The notes beneath the pieces are model-generated. The model was not told where the DNA came from. It was given only the letters and a program-made list of their open reading frames with translations, and did no database searches. Positions 21,508-28,627 of a DNA stretch of 30,493 nt are shown piece by piece. The stretch is from the IMG/VR virus record IMGVR_UViG_3300031622_000010, positions 1 to 30,493 of that record; one strand, 5' to 3'. Numbering within the stretch: position 1 is the first letter of the stretch; every line of letters begins with the position of its first letter. A program made the translations under genes and the position numbers. The stretch is from a virus.

Positions 21508-22221
21508 ATGGCTAGAGGTACAACATTAGGTCAGTTGATTGATGATCTTAGAGCGGAAGCGGGTCACTCTCTGCAACCAAACTTAGGTAAATCAACGCGA
21601 GACGTTTTAATTAACTTATTAAAGCGCACTCAGCGGAGGCTTTGGGATGATTACGCTTGGCCTTTTTTGCGTATAACGTCGGATCTTAATGTAGCAGCGG
21701 GTCAACGTTACTACGATGTGCCTCAAAATATGGTTTTTGAAAGAATTGAAAAGATTGAAACTAAGCATGGAGATGTTTGGGATCGGCTTCATTATGGTAT
21801 TGGCGGTGACGAATACAACAACCACGATAGCGATCGTGGCATAAGGTCATCGCCGGTACGAAAATTCGATGCGTATGGAGCCAATCAGATTGAAGTTTGG
21901 CCCATTCCGGCAAATAATATTATTACATCTACTGGAGCAAACTCTATTCGGATTACCGGAATCCGCAACTTATCGGCATTTGTTGCGGAAGCTGACACAG
22001 CTGATTTGGACGATCAGCTGTTGGTTATGTTTGCCGCAGCAGAGCTTTTGACCAGACAGAAACAGGCTGACGCTCAGAACAAACTAGCACAAGCACAAGC
22101 GCACTACATGCGTCTGAAAGCGCGCAACGCTAAAACAGAAACTTTTGTTATATCTGGGGGTGAGCCACAGGGCATGTACCGGCCAAAGGGGCCACCTCTT
22201 ATCGCCACAACGGGGTCATAA
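21508..22221 (+). CDS. Head-tail adaptor (gp4/gp11-like) protein
   Basis: A 237-aa protein with GAGGAA before its ATG. The start (GQLIDDLRAEAGHSLQPNLG) and the conserved WDDYAWPFLRITSDLNVAAGQRYY segment match the podovirus tail-accessory/adaptor proteins that attach below the portal (P22 gp4 or T7 gp11 role). The middle contains IEVWPIP and a helical C-terminal part (QKQADAQNKLAQAQAHYMRL). It precedes the nozzle gene by one codon, the usual order. Choice between P22-like and T7-like lineages cannot be made by eye. Confidence 0.85.
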   Translation: MARGTTLGQLIDDLRAEAGHSLQPNLGKSTRDVLINLLKRTQRRLWDDYAWPFLRITSDLNVAAGQRYYDVPQNMVFERIEKIETKHGDVWDRLHYGIGGDEYNNHDSDRGIRSSPVRKFDAYGANQIEVWPIPANNIITSTGANSIRITGIRNLSAFVAEADTADLDDQLLVMFAAAELLTRQKQADAQNKLAQAQAHYMRLKARNAKTETFVISGGEPQGMYRPKGPPLIATTGS

Positions 22222-24288
22222 ATGCCATACGTTCTAATTGAAGACTTTAGGGGTGGATTAGACTCTCGCAGAATGAACCAAACGGCAACTCCTGGTTCTT
22301 TAATTGAGTTAACCAACGCGCACATAACTCGCGGCGGTGAGATCGAGAAGCGCCCCGCTTTTGTTGAGCTTGCAACATTGCCTTCCAACACAATCGGGTT
22401 GGCGGCAGCCGGTGGTCAGATTTATGTTTTTGGCTCTGACGCAGTATCAAGCGTGACGTTTGCAGCTGGGACGCCAAGTAACATTTCTTATATCAGGTTA
22501 CAGCACCCGTCCGGCGAAGCTTTAACAGATGTTCTTTCAAGTGACTTTTACAATGGACAGATTTATGCAGCTGCGCGGTTTGCTGATGGTCGGATTTATC
22601 ATTATTACAACGGCGTAAGAATTACAGATTGGTTTGATGGTAGAGCCAGATCAACGTTCGAGGTAACAGCGGGTTCAGCTGGCGGAACGGCTGCAACGGC
22701 ATCGATCACGGTAACAGGCGGCACAGCTAATCCAAGTGATAACTTGCGAGTGCTGCGGATCAATAACGTAGACCTTATTGCATCTCCAGTAGCCCACACA
22801 GGCACAGACAGCACTACAGCGACTAACATCGCAACAGCTATAACAAACGGCTCTCATGGGTACACAGCGGCAGCTTCTGGCGCGGTTATCACTATATCCG
22901 CCCCGCTAGTTGGAATAACTTACAACGCGTTCCAGCTGACGTTTGAGATTCAAGGCGCGGTAACGATGGGTTCAGTAGTTCACATGAGCGGTGGAGTTGA
23001 TAACGCTGTAACAAACATCACGGTAAACGGCGTTTCTATTATTGGCTCACAAGTAGTTTGGGGAACCAGCCACAGCTACACAGCGTCCCAAATAGCTAAA
23101 GAAATAAACGATTTTCCATCTTCACCAGAGTATGAAGCGACCGCAATTAACCAATTTGTAAACATTATCAGCAAAGAAAGCGGTTCTTCATTTAACAATC
23201 TAGCCGTTGCAATTGTATCTGCTGGTAACGTCACGACAGCTTTTGATCCAGCGTCACAAACCTATCTCGACGGAGGGGCTAATGCTTCATCTGTTCAAGG
23301 TTACACTCCTGGTGCTTTTGTTCGTCCGGTCAAAACAAAGATGTACGCGCTTAGTGACAGCTTGTTACATTTTTCTGGCATAGATGATCCAACGGAGTGG
23401 AATGATACGTCTACCGGCGCTGGGTTTATTAACCTTGCCAACCATAGCCGTGGGTCTGAAGATCTTAAATCGATTGCCAGTTACTTTAATAACATTGCTG
23501 TGTTTGCAGAAGAAGCTGTTCAAATATGGTTTGTTGATCCAGATGCAAATTTAAATCAGCAAATACAAGTTTTACAAAACACAGGTACGATTGCTCCAGA
23601 CAGCGTAGTTGAGTTCGGAGATAATGATGTCTTTTACTTAAACCTTTCTGGCATTCGTAGCTTGCGGTCGCGCGATAGCTCGAACGCTGCTTACGTTGGG
23701 GATATTGGCAACCCGATTGACTCGCTTATTGTTGCAGACATTCGCACAAATCGTGCGGCAGCTGAAGAAGCGCAAGCTATATTAGAGCCGCGTGACGGTC
23801 GTTATTTCCTTTCCATTGGTTCAAAAGTATATGTTTTCAGCTTTTTTCCTTCATCAAAGGTAAGTGCATGGTCGATTTATGAACCAGGTTTTGTAGTAGA
23901 TAGGTGGGCATATGATGGTCGTCAGACGTTATGTAGAAGTGGTAATAAGTTATATTCGTTGGGAGGTGAGAACGGAAATACTTACGATGCAAGTGAGGTT
24001 GTGGTGCAAATGCCATTCTTGGATGCGTCGGCTCCAGCGACTTACAAAACGTTTTCGTCGCTTGATGTGACTTGCGAAAACACATGGACGGTCAGTGTGG
24101 CAACCGATCCACAGGACATATCACTTAGAGAAGAGGTTGCAACAGTTCACCAAACTACATTCGGATTAGGTCGAGTAACGTTGTCTGGGTACTCAACTCA
24201 TTTAGCCCCAAGACTTGTTTGCTCTGCAAGCGGAGCCGCAAAGCTGGGAAACCTTGCTATCCACTACGAAGGCGGGGAGAGCGGCTAA
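22222..24288 (+). CDS. Tail nozzle (gp12/gp10-like) protein
   Basis: A 688-aa protein that starts MPYVLIEDFRGGLDSRRMNQ, the usual opening of short-tail nozzle proteins. It goes on with EIEKRPAFVELATLP and a beta-propeller-like series (AAGGQIYVFGSD, DFYNGQIYAAARFADGRIYH). A 190-residue insert in the centre (about 145-350) has repeated Ala/Thr/Asn-rich beta units (GTDSTTATNIATAI, TASQIAKEIND) that look like Ig or domain-level repeats. The C-terminal part (ALSDSLLHFSGIDDPTEWND, VDPDANLNQQIQVLQNTGTI) resumes the propeller. Six copies form the tube end and carry the fibres. Confidence 0.88.
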   Translation: MPYVLIEDFRGGLDSRRMNQTATPGSLIELTNAHITRGGEIEKRPAFVELATLPSNTIGLAAAGGQIYVFGSDAVSSVTFAAGTPSNISYIRLQHPSGEALTDVLSSDFYNGQIYAAARFADGRIYHYYNGVRITDWFDGRARSTFEVTAGSAGGTAATASITVTGGTANPSDNLRVLRINNVDLIASPVAHTGTDSTTATNIATAITNGSHGYTAAASGAVITISAPLVGITYNAFQLTFEIQGAVTMGSVVHMSGGVDNAVTNITVNGVSIIGSQVVWGTSHSYTASQIAKEINDFPSSPEYEATAINQFVNIISKESGSSFNNLAVAIVSAGNVTTAFDPASQTYLDGGANASSVQGYTPGAFVRPVKTKMYALSDSLLHFSGIDDPTEWNDTSTGAGFINLANHSRGSEDLKSIASYFNNIAVFAEEAVQIWFVDPDANLNQQIQVLQNTGTIAPDSVVEFGDNDVFYLNLSGIRSLRSRDSSNAAYVGDIGNPIDSLIVADIRTNRAAAEEAQAILEPRDGRYFLSIGSKVYVFSFFPSSKVSAWSIYEPGFVVDRWAYDGRQTLCRSGNKLYSLGGENGNTYDASEVVVQMPFLDASAPATYKTFSSLDVTCENTWTVSVATDPQDISLREEVATVHQTTFGLGRVTLSGYSTHLAPRLVCSASGAAKLGNLAIHYEGGESG

Positions 24289-24794
24289 TGTGTTGGATGA
24301 GCCTTTCCGAGCCGGAAGATGTTTACAATGTAGCACTGTCGATGCGAACGAAAGATTATGAGGAAATATCTGCCGTTCGCTGGGAAGACGACAGAGAAAC
24401 CCTTGCTCAAAATCTGGCTAATTCATTCGGTGACTATCACAACGTTTATTCATTCGGTGAAGGCGACGAGTGTATTGCAATATTTTGTTACGTTCCACAA
24501 CGCATAGGCGTTTGGTCTTTGGGGATGTTTGCGACTGACAGCTTTCAAAAAGTAGGCAAGTTTCTGACAAAGCGCATAATTCGGGATATAATACCAGCAT
24601 TAGTCCGAGCCAACGCACACAGAGTAGAAGTGCAATCAATATGTGGATACGACGAAGTGCATAACTGGATACGGTTTTTGGGCTTAAAAGAGGAAGCGAT
24701 GTTAAAAAGCTATGGAAAAAATGGTGAAGATTTTAAGCAATTCTCTTGGACGAAGAACGATCCAGTAAAGTGGAGTGATGAAAAATGTGTTTAG
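24288..24794 (+). CDS. GNAT-like protein, T7 gp13-type
   Basis: A 168-aa protein, starting at the ATG that overlaps the nozzle stop (TAATG), with GGAG eight bases upstream. It has the acyltransferase-like shape of phage gp13-type internal virion proteins: MRTKDYEEISAVRW, ECIAIFCYVPQRIGVWSLGM, a central ATDSFQKVGKFLTKRIIRDI helix and HRVEVQSICGYDEVHNWIRF-LG near the end. The usual acetyl-CoA loop is not obvious, so catalysis is doubtful. In T7-like phages this protein helps virion assembly. The next gene overlaps it by 10 bases. Confidence 0.8.
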   Translation: MCWMSLSEPEDVYNVALSMRTKDYEEISAVRWEDDRETLAQNLANSFGDYHNVYSFGEGDECIAIFCYVPQRIGVWSLGMFATDSFQKVGKFLTKRIIRDIIPALVRANAHRVEVQSICGYDEVHNWIRFLGLKEEAMLKSYGKNGEDFKQFSWTKNDPVKWSDEKCV

Positions 24795-25405
24795 GTGATG
24801 GTGGGCAAGCACAAGCTCAAGAGCAAGCAGAATTGCAGCGCGCGCAAGAACAGGCGCGACAAGGAAGAGTTCGTGCTGGGAAAAACAATATTGACAGCAC
24901 CTTTGCTGGATATGATGATGATTTTTACGACAGTAGAACGCAGTCATACATTGATTATGCAAAACCGGAGGTTGCCGACCAGTTTAAAGACGCCACCCTC
25001 CAGCTTCGTGCGGCTCTTTCGCGTAATGGTATGTTGCAATCGAGCGTATCCGCCGACCAGACCGCTAAGTTATCTGGTCAAAACTCCGATGCTTTAAGAA
25101 GTGTGGCCGACAAAGGGCGGGAGTATTCCAACAACACCCGCAAGAACATAGAAAACGCAAAAGCCAATTTGATTGCTCAAAACCAAAGCCTCGCAGATCC
25201 AGTTTTGGCAGCTAACCTTGCCTCAAGCAGAGCCACTTCTGCCGCTGAAATCCCCAGCTATTCGCCGATAGCACAGCTTTTCGGAGGTGTCACAAGCGGG
25301 TTGGCTAACCAAGCGCAGTTAGAGCGAAGAAACCAAGCACGTTATGGCAACGTAATCGGTGATGGATTTGATAAACTGAGTTCTTCGAGGATTATTTATA
25401 ATTAA
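24785..25405 (+). CDS. Internal virion protein (ejection) 1
   Basis: A 206-aa protein with GGAG nine bases before the ATG. It begins MCLGDGGQAQAQEQAELQRA, with a Gln/Ala-rich helix, and continues helical and polar (QFKDATLQLRAALSRNGMLQ, then SVADKGREYSNNTRKNIENA). A Gly/Val segment comes near the end. The size, helical make-up, Met-Cys start and place resemble the T7 gp14 class of ejected proteins that open a channel in the outer membrane. The match is by layout, not by close similarity. Confidence 0.7.
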   Translation: MCLGDGGQAQAQEQAELQRAQEQARQGRVRAGKNNIDSTFAGYDDDFYDSRTQSYIDYAKPEVADQFKDATLQLRAALSRNGMLQSSVSADQTAKLSGQNSDALRSVADKGREYSNNTRKNIENAKANLIAQNQSLADPVLAANLASSRATSAAEIPSYSPIAQLFGGVTSGLANQAQLERRNQARYGNVIGDGFDKLSSSRIIYN

Positions 25406-26434
25406 ATGTATAATTTTAATCAAAAAATGATGCGATGCGGAGCGAAGGAAGGTGATAAAACACCTGGTAAAACTGGCACATCAAATTTAGCACCAGTAAA
25501 GATTACAGGAAGGCCACGCCCAAGGCCAAAGCCTCCTGGCATAGTTCAAAAAATTGCTACTGATGTTAATATGGGTAGAATTGATTTAATGTCGGGTGGT
25601 GCTTTTGGGGATCGTGATAAAGGTCGCGCCGCATTGGGTAAAGAAGGCTACACTGACGACGAGATTACTCAATATTACAAGCGCACAGACGAAACCATTG
25701 CTCGAAATAAACAATTTCCAAATGAGCAACCTAACGATGGTAACGGCAGTTCGGCTTCTGGCCGGTCGCCATATACGGTTTCTGCCCCACAAAGGCCGTT
25801 AACTTTAGCCGAAGCAATTCAAGCTAGGTCTTCGGCAATGACAGAAAAGGAAAGCCAAGTTAATAGCGCCTTTTCGTTTGCCACGCCTGATTACTTTTCT
25901 AATATGATTGCTGACCCATCAGCAGAGTTTAATACAGCTTTTGATGAAAGCACTCGCGGGATTTACGACTACTACAAAGGCGCTGGGCTGTTATCACAGG
26001 ACGACTTAAATAGTCGTTTGGGTATGCTCAGTGACAAAGACACTGCATTTGCGAAATACAGTGATAGCGTTGGGGCTACGAGCCGCCAGAATGTTTCGGA
26101 TGGACGTAAATCTATATCAGATGCGCTTGCCGCCTTTTCTTCGCCATCTACCAACATCGGTGAAGTTCAGAATCAAACTAACAAAATAAGAGGCTATGAC
26201 GTAGCCGGAGCAGTTGACCCATATCGCAAAGCACAATCCAGTGTGGACGATTTCTTTTCTGGTTACACGCGAATTGCGAATGATCCGACAGCCAACACCA
26301 GCCCAAGCACAGCAACCAATTTAGCTTCAAGGGCGTCAGGTAGTGTCAATAGAATAGGTACAAACACGCAGCCAAGCGCGTTGAGCGGGTTGCGCTCTCC
26401 GTACTCTGGTTCATCAATAAGGGTAGTAGGTTAA
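25406..26434 (+). CDS. Probable internal virion protein 2
   Basis: A 342-aa polar protein adjacent to its neighbours. It starts right after the preceding stop, with only a weak ribosome site, so an alternative start at MMRCGAKEG (25427 or 25430) is possible. The first 50 residues are basic and Pro-rich (TGRPRPRPKPPG). The rest is low in hydrophobic stretches and mostly helical (DEITQYYKRTDETIARNKQF, LAEAIQARSSAMTEKESQVN). Position between gp14-like genes suggests a virion core or ejected protein. No family recognised. Its stop overlaps the next start. Confidence 0.65.
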   Translation: MYNFNQKMMRCGAKEGDKTPGKTGTSNLAPVKITGRPRPRPKPPGIVQKIATDVNMGRIDLMSGGAFGDRDKGRAALGKEGYTDDEITQYYKRTDETIARNKQFPNEQPNDGNGSSASGRSPYTVSAPQRPLTLAEAIQARSSAMTEKESQVNSAFSFATPDYFSNMIADPSAEFNTAFDESTRGIYDYYKGAGLLSQDDLNSRLGMLSDKDTAFAKYSDSVGATSRQNVSDGRKSISDALAAFSSPSTNIGEVQNQTNKIRGYDVAGAVDPYRKAQSSVDDFFSGYTRIANDPTANTSPSTATNLASRASGSVNRIGTNTQPSALSGLRSPYSGSSIRVVG

Positions 26435-27027
26435 TGTGTAATCCAACTTTAATTATGGCTGCGGGTTCGCAAATCATGGGCGCTTCAATGCAGCAAAATG
26501 CAACGCAAAGTGCTGAATCTGCTAAAGCTCTAGCGTTGAACGAAAACACGGCAAGGAACACTGCTTTGGAGAGCGAAGCGCGAGGTGGTATCGATCAGTC
26601 GGTCGCTGGTATGGAGCGCCAAAACTTTGACCAAGGAGTGTCAAATATTGGTCAAAGTTTAGCTAACCTTTATTCCGAAACCATAGGCGCGGCCCCTGCC
26701 CCATCGATGTCTCCGTCATCGGGAAATGCGCCGCGCGTTATACAAGATGTCATGTCTGCCGCGATGAATGCCCAAGCCAACAAGGACGCTGCACGTAACC
26801 TACAGCTAGCAGATTTAAATAGTGTCAATGATTATCTGGGAAATACAATTAGCCCACTCATGGCGTCAAGCGGCGCAGGGGTAAGCCAAAATGCAGGGTT
26901 TATGCGAGGCAACAGCGTACCGCTGGATGCGGAGCTTTTGGCAGCTAATAAGAAAGCATACAGCCCTATGGCACAGATTCTGACAGGGGCGGGTCAAACG
27001 GCAGCTGGTTACGGCTTAAAAAAATAA
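26434..27027 (+). CDS. Internal virion protein, T7 gp14-like
   Basis: A 197-aa protein starting in the preceding stop (TAATG). MCNPTLIMAAGSQIMGASMQ followed by a Gln/Ala/Glu-rich helix (ATQSAESAKALALNENTARN) closely follows the pattern of T7 gp14 (Met-Cys, hydrophobic helix, then long polar helices). The end is Gly/Ala-rich (MAQILTGAGQTAAGYGLKK). It should be packed inside the capsid and leave it early in infection to span the outer membrane. Confidence 0.78.
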   Translation: MCNPTLIMAAGSQIMGASMQQNATQSAESAKALALNENTARNTALESEARGGIDQSVAGMERQNFDQGVSNIGQSLANLYSETIGAAPAPSMSPSSGNAPRVIQDVMSAAMNAQANKDAARNLQLADLNSVNDYLGNTISPLMASSGAGVSQNAGFMRGNSVPLDAELLAANKKAYSPMAQILTGAGQTAAGYGLKK

Positions 27028-27040
27028 GAAAGCGGGATAA

Positions 27041-28612
27041 ATGGCACGATATAACCCCTACGCGATGGACCCAGGAATTGCAGCTGGCTTTAGTAATCTT
27101 ACGGCTGCACTGTTAGGTTCAGCGGATGACGATGCCGCGATGGCGAGAGCGCGCGCGAGTGATGCGTCTGCGGCAAACAGCTACGCAGCAGCCGAAGCAA
27201 ATCGAGAACTGGCGAGAGGTCGCGGAGTTTCCGCAGACAGAATGGCAGAATTAGCTGCAATAGCAGGCGAAAACAATCCCGCTATAATGAGCAAAATGGC
27301 TGAAGTGATGGGACTAAACGCTAAAATAGACCCCTTCGGAAATTTGGTTAAGCCACAGAACCCTCTTGGTCCTAAAATGTCTATTCCGGCATATCCAGGT
27401 GCTGATGGCGTCGGAACTGATATGGGAATTGGGAATTTAGCTAACGCATTCTTTGGCGATCTTTCGGCTAACCCACAACAGTTTACAGCTGGCCTAAATA
27501 ATTTGAGTGAAGGTGCTGACAGCACGTTAGCTCGTTCAATGATTTTGAACGGTGATGATGATGCGGCAGCACGGGCCGCTTTGATGCTATATCCGGCTGG
27601 TGGTAAAAATCAAAATCCTGGATTTGCTCAACTTGAGTTGGATTCAAATTCAGCAGATTTCCGTTATAACTCTCGGCGAGATCAAGAGGCTGATGAATAC
27701 AGAACTGACGTGCAATTTGGGGAAGGTGGTTCTGAAGAATTTAAGGCTTTATCGCAAGAGAAATGGAAAAACTACAGCGCCGATCAAATTAAGAGCGCAC
27801 AGATCGAAATTGCCACAATGGATGATGCCACAAAAATTCAGATCGCAAAAGACAAACTAGCCGCAGAAACAAAGCGCTTAGAAAGCACGGACATCAATAA
27901 GCAATATATAGCGGTGAACGGCAACCTAGTTATGTCTGAGGCTCTTGCTAAAAAATTGGGCGTTACTACAAAAGTGAAGGTAGACGGGCAAGATGTTTAC
28001 GCATTCAGAACGCCATCTCCCACTGAAGAGGGCGTTACTATCTATCTCGGTGAGGGTGAGAATGCTAAGACGATTACTGTTACTGCCGCTTCTCTCGATC
28101 AAATTGCGCCTAAGTTGATAAACGGTAGGCTGACTATCACAAAAGATCATCCTTGGAAGGTGGGGAGTACAGCAGCGCCCAACTCTCGAACAAGTTTTTC
28201 TGGAGATAATTTGAATGAGCAACAAACGAAAGATCTTTCAGCGAAAGCAAACGCACAAATAGCAGCCGGTTTAGGAGATCTTAGTGTAGCTACGCAGCTA
28301 GGACTCACAAACTACATCCTCCAAGAATTTGACTCAGGGCTAGCAGTAGAAGGTGCGACTATTCTTAGTCTTGAGAACACTATTCTCAGCCCGATTGTTA
28401 GTGGTGGAACAATAAACCCTGATATTTCTGGACTAAACGGTATCTCAGTTCCTACCTACTTTCATAACAGATGGACAGCCCAAGCCGCTCAATTCTCTAC
28501 GACTCCTAGCTTCACGGAAGATCAATTCAAACAGGCAGTTGTAACACAAGCTATGGCTCTGGGCTACACGCAAGCAGAAGCCAAAAAGCTGGCGACAGCT
28601 TACAACTACTAA
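27041..28612 (+). CDS. Internal virion protein, gp15-like position
   Basis: A 523-aa protein in the place where T7-like phages have gp15. The first 70 residues are Ala-rich and helical (DDDAAMARARASDASAANSY), followed by SADRMAELAAIAGENNPAIM and a long Gln/Lys/Ala-rich helical middle. There are no clear catalytic motifs or membrane spans. The C-terminus (FTEDQFKQAVVTQAMALGYT) is helical. It probably forms part of the ejected core tube. Assignment rests on length, order and composition. Confidence 0.7.
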   Translation: MARYNPYAMDPGIAAGFSNLTAALLGSADDDAAMARARASDASAANSYAAAEANRELARGRGVSADRMAELAAIAGENNPAIMSKMAEVMGLNAKIDPFGNLVKPQNPLGPKMSIPAYPGADGVGTDMGIGNLANAFFGDLSANPQQFTAGLNNLSEGADSTLARSMILNGDDDAAARAALMLYPAGGKNQNPGFAQLELDSNSADFRYNSRRDQEADEYRTDVQFGEGGSEEFKALSQEKWKNYSADQIKSAQIEIATMDDATKIQIAKDKLAAETKRLESTDINKQYIAVNGNLVMSEALAKKLGVTTKVKVDGQDVYAFRTPSPTEEGVTIYLGEGENAKTITVTAASLDQIAPKLINGRLTITKDHPWKVGSTAAPNSRTSFSGDNLNEQQTKDLSAKANAQIAAGLGDLSVATQLGLTNYILQEFDSGLAVEGATILSLENTILSPIVSGGTINPDISGLNGISVPTYFHNRWTAQAAQFSTTPSFTEDQFKQAVVTQAMALGYTQAEAKKLATAYNY

Positions 28613-28627
28613 TACTTGGAGTAAGCC

